This document shows, one piece after another, positions 12,896-22,099 of a DNA stretch of 64,000 nucleotides. Under the pieces are notes generated by a model. That model had not been told where the DNA came from, did not search any database, and saw nothing but the letters and a program-made list of their open reading frames with translations. This DNA comes from a bacterium (GTDB lineage Bacteria; Bdellovibrionota; Bacteriovoracia; Bacteriovoracales; Bacteriovoracaceae). The stretch spans positions 62,001-126,000 of the forward strand of contig JAUHVL010000001.1 of NCBI GenBank assembly GCA_030425045.1. The letters are read 5' to 3'. Position numbers and translations under genes: made by a program. Every line of letters begins with the position of its first letter. The first letter of the stretch is position 1.

Positions 12896-13708
12896 TTATT
12901 TTAGATATTTTTTATCGATATCTACTTTTGCATTTTTTCTAAGCTCTTGAAAATAATCAGCTAAGACTTTATCTCTTTTACGATCGTAAACAACCTTTTT
13001 ATAAAAAGTTGTGTTTATAGCATCATAATCTTTTACAGCTAGGACTTTGATGATGTGATAACCATATTGTGACCGGACAGGTGTTGTAATATGGCCAACA
13101 GATTTTCCGTTTATGGCCTTAAAATACTCTGGTGCTAATTGTACAGCAGGTTGAAACCCCATATCTCCCCCATTAGGAGCGCTTTTACTTTGTGAGTACC
13201 TGTTAGCTAGCTCAGCAAACATATTAGGTTTTTTCTTAAGAGCATCATAAACTTTAAAAGCTTGTTCTTGTGCTTTCTCTTCTTCTTCTTTATCTGGATT
13301 GGCTCTTACTCTAAAAAGAATCTGTGCTGTTCGGTATTCATTAAACTTACTGTAATAATCTTTAACTTCATCATCAGTAACAACAATTTTCTTAAACCTG
13401 GGTTCAAGGTCTTTTGAAATTTGAGCATGATATAAAATATCTTCCATTTTATATTTCACTTCAGGGTTGTATTGTAATCGGTTAGATTTTGCTCTTTGAA
13501 TTCCAAGGATTCTATTAATTAAATCATTGAGAACTTTCTCTCTTGTTACTGATTGGTTTGAAACAAATAGTAAATTTTGTGTAAAAGTTTTATCGAATAA
13601 ACTCTTTCTAATTTTTACACCGTTTACAGTCGCTACAGTTGGATCATCCTCAGCAGTAGTATTAAAAATAGTAAGTAGTAGAGCAGCAGTTAAAAGTAGT
13701 AATTTCAT
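12896..13708 (-). CDS. Parvulin-type peptidyl-prolyl isomerase
   Basis: Secreted PpiC/PrsA-type isomerase that helps fold exported proteins. The start at 13708 gives a good signal peptide (MKLLLLTAALLLTIFNTTAE) and better ribosome-site spacing than the ATG two codons earlier. A helical N-terminal chaperone part (about residues 20-125) is followed by the parvulin domain: RTAQILFRVRANPD, FAELANRYSQSKSAPNGGDMG and the closing VRSQYGYHIIKVLAVK. It is encoded behind mfd and ahead of the SurA-like gene, all on the same strand, with about 100-base gaps, so it may have its own promoter. Confidence 0.88.
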   Translation of the reverse strand: MKLLLLTAALLLTIFNTTAEDDPTVATVNGVKIRKSLFDKTFTQNLLFVSNQSVTREKVLNDLINRILGIQRAKSNRLQYNPEVKYKMEDILYHAQISKDLEPRFKKIVVTDDEVKDYYSKFNEYRTAQILFRVRANPDKEEEEKAQEQAFKVYDALKKKPNMFAELANRYSQSKSAPNGGDMGFQPAVQLAPEYFKAINGKSVGHITTPVRSQYGYHIIKVLAVKDYDAINTTFYKKVVYDRKRDKVLADYFQELRKNAKVDIDKKYLK

Positions 13709-13800
13709 TCTCATTCCATTAGTTCTTGAAATTGTATATTTGTTTAATTATACCGCGACCGTAATTGTTTTCAAGTAGCAGAAACTACTAGTATTAAGTT

Positions 13801-16800
13801 CTATTCTTGATTAATTTTATTATGTGTTTCTAAACAAAAATCATGAATATCTTGAAGAGTCAGTTGCTTTTTGTGATCGTATAAAACTTTATTATCTGGG
13901 CTAAATTTATAACTTTTTTGTGCTTTTCTTATAAAGATATCAAATATCTTAGTACTTAGATCGGGATTGTCTTTAATAATATCTTGATCAAACTCTATTG
14001 TAACAGTTGAGTTCGTTGCAGAGAGTGTTTTTACTCCACAATTCTCTAAATAATAGCGCGATTTTATAGTTAGGATTAAGTTCTCAAGCTCTTGAGGAAT
14101 TGGACCATAAATATTTTCAAACTCTAAATGGCAATCACTTATTTCTTCTAATGTTTTACAGTTGGATAACTTCTTGTAGTATTTTAACCTTGTTGCTGTG
14201 TCTTCAATATAGGCATTTGGGATATATGTTGAAAAAGGAACAGATACTTCGATATTTTTACTCTTTTGACTCTTAATTCCTTTAATTTCACTGATCGCTT
14301 CATTAAGTAGTTGAGTGTAAAGCTCAAGACCTATGCTTTCAATATGGCCGCTTTGCTCAGCTCCAATAATATTTCCAGCTCCTCTTATTTCTAAGTCAGA
14401 TGAAGCAATATCAAAACCAGATCCTAAATCAGCATAAGAAATGAGCGCTTTTAATCTTTTTTGTGCAATGTCGGTGAGCTTTTTATTTTTTGGTATAACA
14501 AAATAGGCATAAGCTTTTCTATCAGAGCGACCTATACGACCTCTTAGTTGATGTAGTTGAGCTAATCCATATTGGTCTGCATTGTTTACAATCATTGTAT
14601 TAGCATTTGGAACATCTAGTCCTGATTCAATAATGACAGTAGAAATAAGTATTTGATATTCACCAGAAAAAAACTGTTTTACCCTTTTCTCTAATTCACG
14701 CTCAGGGAGTTGGCCGTGGGCAATCATAATTTTTGCTTTAGGAACTAGCTCTCTAATTTCAGCTGAAAGCATTTCAATATCATTTACTCTGTTGTGAACA
14801 ATAAAAACTTGTCCTCCCCTATTTAGCTCATACTCAACTGCTTTTTTTAAAGTTTGTGGGTCTTTGTGTATTAAGTAAGATTTAATTGATTGTCGTTTAG
14901 GAGGAGGCGTTTTAATAAGAGATAAGCTTCGTAGTCCCATATAAGCAATCTGCATAGTTCTAGGTATAGGAGTAGCTGTAAGAGTGAGAATATCAATTGA
15001 AGATTTATATCTTTTCAATTTCTCTTTATGAGCAACACCGAATTTTTGTTCTTCGTCTATAATTAATAAACCTAAATCTTTAAACTTTAATTTATCTGAT
15101 AAAATTTTATGTGTACCAATAATGATATCAATTTCTCCACTTTCAACTTTCTCTAAAATTTCCTTTGATTCTTTGGCTGATCTAAATCTACTTAAATAAT
15201 CTATCTTAACGGGAAAATTTTTATATCTATTTTTAAAACTATGATAATGCTGAAGAGCTAAAATGGTTGTAGGAACAAGCACACCAACTTGTTTATGATC
15301 TTCTACAGCTTTAAAAGCAGCTCTGATTGCAACTTCAGTTTTTCCAAACCCAACATCACCACAAACTAAATGGTCCATTGGTTTAGGTTCCTGCATTTCT
15401 TTGATAACTCGATTGATGGCATTATCCTGGTCAATAGTCTCTTGATAAGGAAAGGCAAGTTCGAAATCTTTATAATATTCATCTGGAGGAGAGAAGGCAA
15501 AGGCGTTAGCAGATTCTCTTTCGGCTTGAAGTTTTAATAAATCAAAAGCAAGTTTTTTAACTGATGCTTTAGCTTTTTCTTTAGCTTTGTTAAAAGCATT
15601 GTTGCGTAAACTTGCAACTTTTACTGATTGTTCACCTCCTGCGTACTTTTGAATTTGATTTAATTTATAAACGGGAAGATAAATTTTATCATTGTCTTTA
15701 AATTCAATCACAAGAAAATCTGATTTAATACTACCGGCATCCATAGATTGCATACCTGTATATTTTCCAATACCGTGTGTACTGTGAACTAAGTAGTCAC
15801 CAATAGCTAAAGTAGAAAGTTGCTCTGCAAATAAATCTTCATGGTTTGTTGCTTTTTGTTTTTCGCTCCTTCTGTAGCTAAAAAAATCTGCTTCGGTTAA
15901 AAAAAGAGCATTATCTTTTTCATTAAAAAAACCTTGAGATAGAGGACAGTTTACAAAAATTATTTTTTCATTATGAACAACAGATTTAAATTTATCTTTT
16001 GAGGCCTTGTTTGTATAAAAGTAGTAGCAAGGTAAATTTTTACTAGTAAAGTGAGTTTCAATGAAATTAGGGAGAAAGTTTAAGAGCTCATTTTTTTGAA
16101 TAAATCCATCAACACTTTTGTTAACGAAGCTATTGACTGAATCTAGATTAAAATAAATTTCATCTTCTATTTTTACATCTAGCTCGAGCTTGTCCTTATT
16201 TGGGCTTGTAAGAATTCTTTTATATTTTAATAATTCACTTAAAGAAAAAAAGAGTTTTTCAGGAGAGGGCATTATGCATTCGCTGTTAATATCTTCTTTA
16301 ACATCAGAGAACTCCTCATGAAGTAAACTTGAATACATCTCGTCTTCTCTAAAAACTTCAAGATGATTGAGCACGTGAAAAACAATATTATTATCAAAGT
16401 AATCAATTACTGAGTCAGTTTCATTAAAAAATAAGGGTGTTAATAAAGTATGGTTTTGTTTAAAGACACCGTCTGAAAGCTCATTGAGTAAATCTTTTCG
16501 AGCAGAAAATTTTTCTTTTTGGTCTGGGCCAAATTGAGGGATATTAGCTCTAAGTTCGTTTACAAATTTTGAGTTGCAAAAAATTTGAGGTGTTGGAATT
16601 AAATCAATCCTATCAAGGTTTTTATCTTTTATTGTCATGAGAGTTGATTCATCGACAGCTTTTATTTCTTCAATCATTTCATCAAAATAATGAATTCTGA
16701 TAGGCCCATCAGTTAATGTAAAAATATCAAAAATCTCTCCTCTTCTTGCGAAATTACCTGGCTCCTCGATAGAGGTGTTTGGTTGGTAGCCAAGATTAAG

Positions 16801-17256
16801 TAGTTTTTCTATCAGTTCTTCAGGAGAAATTATTTCACTTGGTGAAAGTGAAAAAGAATTGTCTATGAAAAAGTTTTTTGGAGGGCACCTAAGCTTTAAG
16901 CTATCGATTGTAGCGATAACAATATTTTTATGTTGATGTTGCAATAAGTTATAAAGTGTTTTGAATCTTAATGAGGCGTTACTGTCTAAGTCTATGGCTC
17001 CTTTATATGGTGAAGTATCAGCACCTGGTAAAAACAAAACATTATAGTCTTTGCACATTTTTTTAAGAACAGCTCTAGCAAATTCGGCATCTTCCAGATC
17101 TTTTGCGATGAAAAAATGGTTAGATATTTCTTTAAAATGCTCTTGAAGATGACTAAATGCTAAGCACCATTGCTCAGTAGTTGAACCTTGAATATAAAGA
17201 TTTTCTTCGTTTGATTTAAGGAAATTTAAAATTTTTGGCGCAAAGCTATTAAACAA
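13801..17256 (-). CDS. mfd: Transcription-repair coupling factor
   Basis: Mfd removes RNA polymerase stalled at lesions and recruits UvrA. At 1151 residues it has the full family length. The N-terminal UvrB-homology module contains FARRGEIFDIF; the RNA-polymerase-interacting domain follows (GDYLVHSTHGIGKYTGM, KIYLPVYKLNQIQKY). The helicase core shows Walker A CGDVGFGKTE, the DEEQ box IIDEEQKFGV, TATPIPRTMQ and the translocation motif HQLRGRIGRSDRKAYAYF. The TRCF C-terminal domain ends the protein. It is divergent from nuoA, with a shared 133-base intergenic region. Confidence 0.97.
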   Translation of the reverse strand: MFNSFAPKILNFLKSNEENLYIQGSTTEQWCLAFSHLQEHFKEISNHFFIAKDLEDAEFARAVLKKMCKDYNVLFLPGADTSPYKGAIDLDSNASLRFKTLYNLLQHQHKNIVIATIDSLKLRCPPKNFFIDNSFSLSPSEIISPEELIEKLLNLGYQPNTSIEEPGNFARRGEIFDIFTLTDGPIRIHYFDEMIEEIKAVDESTLMTIKDKNLDRIDLIPTPQIFCNSKFVNELRANIPQFGPDQKEKFSARKDLLNELSDGVFKQNHTLLTPLFFNETDSVIDYFDNNIVFHVLNHLEVFREDEMYSSLLHEEFSDVKEDINSECIMPSPEKLFFSLSELLKYKRILTSPNKDKLELDVKIEDEIYFNLDSVNSFVNKSVDGFIQKNELLNFLPNFIETHFTSKNLPCYYFYTNKASKDKFKSVVHNEKIIFVNCPLSQGFFNEKDNALFLTEADFFSYRRSEKQKATNHEDLFAEQLSTLAIGDYLVHSTHGIGKYTGMQSMDAGSIKSDFLVIEFKDNDKIYLPVYKLNQIQKYAGGEQSVKVASLRNNAFNKAKEKAKASVKKLAFDLLKLQAERESANAFAFSPPDEYYKDFELAFPYQETIDQDNAINRVIKEMQEPKPMDHLVCGDVGFGKTEVAIRAAFKAVEDHKQVGVLVPTTILALQHYHSFKNRYKNFPVKIDYLSRFRSAKESKEILEKVESGEIDIIIGTHKILSDKLKFKDLGLLIIDEEQKFGVAHKEKLKRYKSSIDILTLTATPIPRTMQIAYMGLRSLSLIKTPPPKRQSIKSYLIHKDPQTLKKAVEYELNRGGQVFIVHNRVNDIEMLSAEIRELVPKAKIMIAHGQLPERELEKRVKQFFSGEYQILISTVIIESGLDVPNANTMIVNNADQYGLAQLHQLRGRIGRSDRKAYAYFVIPKNKKLTDIAQKRLKALISYADLGSGFDIASSDLEIRGAGNIIGAEQSGHIESIGLELYTQLLNEAISEIKGIKSQKSKNIEVSVPFSTYIPNAYIEDTATRLKYYKKLSNCKTLEEISDCHLEFENIYGPIPQELENLILTIKSRYYLENCGVKTLSATNSTVTIEFDQDIIKDNPDLSTKIFDIFIRKAQKSYKFSPDNKVLYDHKKQLTLQDIHDFCLETHNKINQE

Positions 17257-17389
17257 AAGTTATTCTCCATGATCATTTTGAAATTGATGCCATTTTTTTG
17301 GCTAGCGCATTACATAAAACAAAATGTTTCCAACATATTAACAATGGTGTAAATTTTTGTAAGCTATTATTTGAAATGGAGCATTGAAC

Positions 17390-17833
17390 ATGTCGTCAAC
17401 GAATTTAGACGTTTTCATGCCTGTTATTATCCTGATTGCTCTTGCTATCATAATGTTTGTAGGCGCAATCGGTGTAGTGGGCAAACTTTTAAGACCCCAT
17501 AAACCTACTCCCTTGAAAGAAACACCCTATGAGTGTGGTGAGGCGCCAGTTGGTTCTGCTTGGTCAAACTTTAACGTTAGGTTTTATGTTGTTTCATTAA
17601 TCTTCATCATCTTTGATGTTGAAGGTGCATTGATGTTTCCAGTTGCAGCTGTATTTAAAGACTTTGTTGCAATTGGTGCTGGTGGAGTTGTTCTAGGCTC
17701 TCTACTTCTTTTTATTTTAATTCTAGCCTCGGGTTTAGTTTACTGTTGGAAAAAAGGCGATCTTGATTGGGTTAAAAGTTTTCAACTGTCTGAAGATCAG
17801 TTGAAAAAATTAAATGAAGTTGAGGCACGCTAA
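17390..17833 (+). CDS. nuoA: NADH-quinone oxidoreductase subunit A
   Basis: Membrane subunit of complex I at the junction with the quinone site. ATG 17390 is chosen because GGAG lies eight bases upstream; the protein is 147 residues. Three membrane helices surround the conserved loop YECGEAPVGSAWSNFNVRFY, which contains the cysteine that reports active/deactive states in other organisms, and FDVEGALMFP in helix two. In this genome nuoA is followed directly by nuoH, with B, C, D, E, F, G and I absent from the window. The stop overlaps the nuoH start (TAATG). Confidence 0.96.
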   Translation: MSSTNLDVFMPVIILIALAIIMFVGAIGVVGKLLRPHKPTPLKETPYECGEAPVGSAWSNFNVRFYVVSLIFIIFDVEGALMFPVAAVFKDFVAIGAGGVVLGSLLLFILILASGLVYCWKKGDLDWVKSFQLSEDQLKKLNEVEAR

Positions 17834-19029
17834 TGAATAATACTATTGTTTCGTATTTGTCACAGTTTGAAGGTCATCAAAAATTTCTAGCTGTCGCAAG
17901 TGAATTTTTAGGTTTTGATGTAACAGCACTTGTTGGTTTTGTTATATTTTTTACAGCATGTTTTATTTTGGTAAACGTTGCTGCCGCTATCGGTGGACTT
18001 GGTACTTATGCTGAAAGAAAGATCTCTGCAGATATTCAAATGAGACAAGGTCCCAATAGAGTAGGACCCTATGGGCTTCTTCAGTTTCTTGCTGATGGCG
18101 TGAAAATGATTCTAAAAGAAGACGTTGTACCAGCACAGGCTGATAAGTTTCTTTTTAATATAGCTCCTCTGCTCGCCTTGAGCGGTGTCTTTGCAACTTT
18201 AGCAGTTCTTCCTTTATCTAGTGGTTTTATTTTAACTGATCTTAACATTGGAATTTTTTATCTCTTAGGCGTTGGCTCAGTTGTTGGTGTTGCTATTTTC
18301 GTAGGTGGTTACGCTTCAAACTCAAAGTGGAGTTTGTTGGGTGGTATGAGAGGTGCTTCACAGATTATAAGTTATGAAGTGCCGGTTACCATGTCGATTA
18401 TTTCGATTGTTTTATTAAGTGGCGGAATGTCGCTTGTTACTGTGACTGAGTCTCAAGGTGGTCTACCTCATCAGTGGTTCATTCTACATAATCCATTTAC
18501 CTTTATCGGATTTTTTGTAATGTTCATTGGAACTCTTGCTGAAGCAAACAGAGCACCTTTTGATTTACCTGAAGCTGAATCTGAGCTTGTTTCTGGTTAT
18601 CACACTGAATATACAGGTATGAAGTTTGCTTTCTTTGCGCTTGCTGAATACGCTGAGGTTTTTGTTCTTTGTGGAATTGTTTCGGCTCTTTATTTAGGTG
18701 GATATAAAGTACCGATGGATTTAGGTAACGGTGTTTTCTTTGTTGAAAATCTTGGCTTACCTGCAGTAATTGGAAAAAATATAGGACAGTTATTACAACT
18801 TGGTGCATTTTTTACCAAAACATTCCTCCTTTACTATGTTGTTATCTGGATTAGATGGACACTTCCTAGGATGAGAGTTGATGACCTGATGACTCTTTGT
18901 TGGAAATATCTAACACCTATTTCTTTATTTAATTTAATTGGTTGTGCTATATGGGTTTATTTCTTTGAGAATCAATCTATGTGGTCAGTAATCTTTAAGG
19001 CTGGTGCCGCTGGTGCAGGACACCACTAA
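17833..19029 (+). CDS. nuoH: NADH-quinone oxidoreductase subunit H
   Basis: Complex I membrane subunit that forms much of the quinone channel and the first proton path. The 398-residue protein has about eight helices with family landmarks: TYAERKISADIQMRQGPNRV, the acidic quinone-site loop starting at residue 236 (AEANRAPFDLPEAESELVSG), YLGGY at 287-291, and the C-terminal LLYYVVIWIRWTLPRMRVDD. It starts in the nuoA stop codon. The gene is complete and intact and serves as the reference for the divergent copy at 25374. Confidence 0.97.
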   Translation: MNNTIVSYLSQFEGHQKFLAVASEFLGFDVTALVGFVIFFTACFILVNVAAAIGGLGTYAERKISADIQMRQGPNRVGPYGLLQFLADGVKMILKEDVVPAQADKFLFNIAPLLALSGVFATLAVLPLSSGFILTDLNIGIFYLLGVGSVVGVAIFVGGYASNSKWSLLGGMRGASQIISYEVPVTMSIISIVLLSGGMSLVTVTESQGGLPHQWFILHNPFTFIGFFVMFIGTLAEANRAPFDLPEAESELVSGYHTEYTGMKFAFFALAEYAEVFVLCGIVSALYLGGYKVPMDLGNGVFFVENLGLPAVIGKNIGQLLQLGAFFTKTFLLYYVVIWIRWTLPRMRVDDLMTLCWKYLTPISLFNLIGCAIWVYFFENQSMWSVIFKAGAAGAGHH

Positions 19030-19042
19030 AAAGGATTAAAAA

Positions 19043-19570
19043 GTGTTTGAGAATATTCTATTTTTTATTTCTTCGTTTTTAGTTTTAGGAGGAGCAACAA
19101 TGGTAGTTCTTTCTAAAAACTTAATGCATGCATGTATTTTTCTTCTTTTTACTCTATTCGGTGTAGCCGGACTTTATTTAACCTTAGGTGCCGACTTTCT
19201 TGCTGCTGCTCAATTGGTTGTCTATGCAGGTGGTGTGGTCATCCTTATGCTGTTTGGAATTATGCTAACTGGTGGTACGGAAAATAAAGAAAATAGATTT
19301 GGAATAGAGAAAATACCTGGAATGGGTAGTGTAAAAACATATATTGTTGCTGGTGTATCAATTCTCTTTATCGCAACTGTTGTTTTGAAAATTATTGCAA
19401 ACTACATGAGACATTATCAGCAAACTGACTTACCAGAGTATATGACAACTGTAGAAAGAATCGGTCATTCACTACTGACTGATCACATACTGGCTTTTGA
19501 AATTTCTTCAATCCTATTATTAGGAGCATTGATTGGTGCTGCTATGATAGCTAGGCCAAGAAAGAGCTAG
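19043..19570 (+). CDS. nuoJ: NADH-quinone oxidoreductase subunit J
   Basis: Membrane subunit of complex I linking NuoH to the antiporter-like subunits. The GTG start follows AAGGAT; the protein is 175 residues with five predicted helices. Helix three has the flexible glycine patch LVVYAGGVVILMLFGIML, typical of NuoJ, whose pi-bulge changes during turnover in well-studied complexes. Gaps of 13 and 8 bases to its neighbours place it within one nuo operon. Confidence 0.95.
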   Translation: MFENILFFISSFLVLGGATMVVLSKNLMHACIFLLFTLFGVAGLYLTLGADFLAAAQLVVYAGGVVILMLFGIMLTGGTENKENRFGIEKIPGMGSVKTYIVAGVSILFIATVVLKIIANYMRHYQQTDLPEYMTTVERIGHSLLTDHILAFEISSILLLGALIGAAMIARPRKS

Positions 19571-19578
19571 GAGTAAAG

Positions 19579-19884
19579 ATGGTTACATTGGGTTCTTATT
19601 TATTTTTATCATTTGCACTTTTTGTTGCTGGTTTAGCGGTAATCATTGCAAGAAAAAATATTATCGCCATGCTTTTAGGTATTGAGCTAATGCTCAATGC
19701 TGCAGCTTTAAATTTTGTAGCTTATACAAGGTTTGTTAATAGTAATATTGACGGTCATATTATGGCCTTATTTATCATAGTAATTGCTGCGGCTGAAGCA
19801 GCTGTTGGTTTAGCTATTGTTATTAGATTTTTTCAATTGCGTGAGAGTATTCATATTGATGATGCCGCTCAATTACAAAATTAA
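19579..19884 (+). CDS. nuoK: NADH-quinone oxidoreductase subunit K
   Basis: Small MrpC-like complex I subunit of 101 residues with three helices. Both membrane glutamates required for proton transfer are present: E36 in LLGIELMLNAAALNF and E73 in IAAAEAAVGLAIVI. Spacing of eight bases from nuoJ and about twenty to nuoL keeps it in the operon. It is the reference for the copy at 26726, where neither glutamate is seen. Confidence 0.96.
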   Translation: MVTLGSYLFLSFALFVAGLAVIIARKNIIAMLLGIELMLNAAALNFVAYTRFVNSNIDGHIMALFIIVIAAAEAAVGLAIVIRFFQLRESIHIDDAAQLQN

Positions 19885-19904
19885 TACTTAGTTAGGAAAA
19901 AAAT

Positions 19905-22082
19905 ATGGATTATACAATTTCTAGTATTGCACCAATCGTTCTACTTCCTTTCTTTGCCTTTGCAATTAATGCTTTTATTGTAAAGAGATTCACAAAGTTA
20001 GCTGTGTTTATTAGTTGTGCTGCGATTCTTGGTTCTTTTGGATTTGCTTACAATATCTTCTGCGATTTTATGACCGTATATTCAGCGGACTATCATATTC
20101 ACAAAACATTTAATTGGTTCAACTTAAGCCATGGAAACTTAAACTTTAAAGTCGATATGGGTATCTATATCGATAATATGTCAGCTGTGATGTTACTTAT
20201 GGTGACTGGTGCTGCTTCTCTTATTCATATTTTTTCAACTTATTATATGAAAGAGGACGTTAGATACGGTCGTTTTTTCGTTTATCTATCTTTATTTACC
20301 TCGGCAATGCTGGGCCTTGTTCTTTCTGATAACTTACTTTCTGTATTTATTTTTTGGGAACTTATGGGCTTTTGCTCTTATTCTCTTATTGGTTTTTACT
20401 ATGAAAAAGAAGGTGCCGGTAATGCTTCTATAAAAGCATTTATGACAACAAGAGTTGGGGATGTCTTTTTCTTATTTGGTATTCTCGCAATTTGGTCGAT
20501 TGTAGGAAATGTCACCTTTGTAGATATCTATAAAACAATTGCTGCTGGCGGATTTGATGGTGCAATGGCTCTTGGAATTCCTCTCGCTACAGTTGCAGCC
20601 TTTTCTATTTTTATGGGTACTGTTGGTAAGTCCGCTCAGGTTCCATTACAAGTTTGGTTACCAGATGCCATGTGGGGTCCAACACCATGTTCTGCATTAA
20701 TTCACGCTGCAACAATGGTTGCCGCCGGAGTTTACTTGTCTCTAAGATGTTACCCTCTTATGGAAGTTGGTAACTTAACAACTGCTATAGCTTATATTGG
20801 TGGAATAACTGCTTTTGGTGCAGCAACAATTGCTCTTGTTCAGACTGATATCAAAGCGGTGCTTGCTTATTCTACCATTTCACAATTGGGTTATATGGTT
20901 TTAGGTGTAGGTGTTGGATCGTATAACGCTGCTTTTATGCACTTAATTACTCACGCTGTTTTTAAAGCATGTTTATTCCTTTCTGCAGGCTCTGTTATTC
21001 ACTCATTGCATGATCACCATACCCACGGTCACGTTCAAGAAATGCCACGTATGGGTGGATTGAGAAAGAAAATGCCATATACCTTTATAGCAATGCTTTT
21101 ATGTACGTTTGCTATTGCAGGTGTCCCACTATTTTCAGGCTTTGTATCTAAAGACAGAATTCTAGGAGATGCACTTCTTGCAGCTGGGTACAGTAAATCA
21201 TTTATAATCCCTGCAGCTCTTGGATTTGGTGGAGCTCTATTAACAGCTTTTTATATGTTTAGAATGATGTTTTTAACTTTCTTTGGAGAACCAAGAGATA
21301 AAGAGCTTTATGATCATACCAAAGAAGAGAAAATTTCTTGGAATAGAAACGTACCTCTTTTAATTTTAGCAGTTTTTACTCTCGGTGTTTTCTATTCAGG
21401 ATCTTTAACGGGTCAAAAAATAGTTAAAGTTTTTCCAAAAGATAGCATTGAGTGGTTTAAAACTCTTATTGTTGAACCCAAAGTGGAAAAATTTCAGAAC
21501 TACCAAAGTGAGCCATTTGCTTGGACTGATACTAGAAATAAAACACGATTTGAAAGAACAAAATATGATCCAACTTATGGACTTCCACAAGAAGAGTATG
21601 ACCACGTTCATCACGTGCATTTAATTGGCGCAGGTATGTCTGTTTTGATTGTGATCCTTGGAGTCGGTATGGCTGCTATGATGTACCTACTTAGACTCTG
21701 GAATCCAGGCTGGTGGGTTAATACTTTTGCTAGATTTTATAGAGCACTTCAAAATAAATACTACTTTGATGATATGTATGTAAAAGGCCTTATTAAAAAG
21801 GGTCTTCTGCCTTTAAACAATCTACTTGCAGCTATAGATATGGGTATTTATGACAGATATGCTATTGATGGCTGGCAATATGTAGTTAGAAAGATTTATT
21901 TAGTATCAAAGTGGTTTGATAACATTATGGTTGATACTGTTGCCGTTGACGGAACTGGAGCAAGTGTAAGACTGATGAACATAGTCTTAAGAACGCTACA
22001 GTCTGGTAGAGTGCAGTTTTATTTTATTATTATTATATTTTTACTAACATTTTCGAGTTATATATTTAATCAAAACTTTTAG
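19905..22082 (+). CDS. nuoL: NADH-quinone oxidoreductase subunit L
   Basis: Distal antiporter-like proton pump of complex I, 725 residues, longer than E. coli NuoL (about 613). Channel residues are present: E152 in FWELMGFCSYSLIGF, lysine in GTVGKSAQVPLQVWLPDA, the HLITHAVFKACLFL helix, and K416 in PLFSGFVSKDRIL. The extra length lies in a hydrophilic insert after about residue 500 (tyrosine- and acid-rich, including KYDPTYGLPQEEYDHVHHVH), followed by the long lateral helix and the last membrane helix. It lies in the operon between nuoK and nuoM. Confidence 0.96.
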   Translation: MDYTISSIAPIVLLPFFAFAINAFIVKRFTKLAVFISCAAILGSFGFAYNIFCDFMTVYSADYHIHKTFNWFNLSHGNLNFKVDMGIYIDNMSAVMLLMVTGAASLIHIFSTYYMKEDVRYGRFFVYLSLFTSAMLGLVLSDNLLSVFIFWELMGFCSYSLIGFYYEKEGAGNASIKAFMTTRVGDVFFLFGILAIWSIVGNVTFVDIYKTIAAGGFDGAMALGIPLATVAAFSIFMGTVGKSAQVPLQVWLPDAMWGPTPCSALIHAATMVAAGVYLSLRCYPLMEVGNLTTAIAYIGGITAFGAATIALVQTDIKAVLAYSTISQLGYMVLGVGVGSYNAAFMHLITHAVFKACLFLSAGSVIHSLHDHHTHGHVQEMPRMGGLRKKMPYTFIAMLLCTFAIAGVPLFSGFVSKDRILGDALLAAGYSKSFIIPAALGFGGALLTAFYMFRMMFLTFFGEPRDKELYDHTKEEKISWNRNVPLLILAVFTLGVFYSGSLTGQKIVKVFPKDSIEWFKTLIVEPKVEKFQNYQSEPFAWTDTRNKTRFERTKYDPTYGLPQEEYDHVHHVHLIGAGMSVLIVILGVGMAAMMYLLRLWNPGWWVNTFARFYRALQNKYYFDDMYVKGLIKKGLLPLNNLLAAIDMGIYDRYAIDGWQYVVRKIYLVSKWFDNIMVDTVAVDGTGASVRLMNIVLRTLQSGRVQFYFIIIIFLLTFSSYIFNQNF

Positions 22083-22099
22083 TTAAAAAGGAGCGCCAA

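Noticed and set aside
17257-17389. A sigma-70 promoter for nuoA (TTAACA near 17338 with TATTAT near 17365)
   Set aside because: Spacing is 21 bases, and the alternative TAAGCT at 16 bases is a poor -10 match; not strong enough to list.
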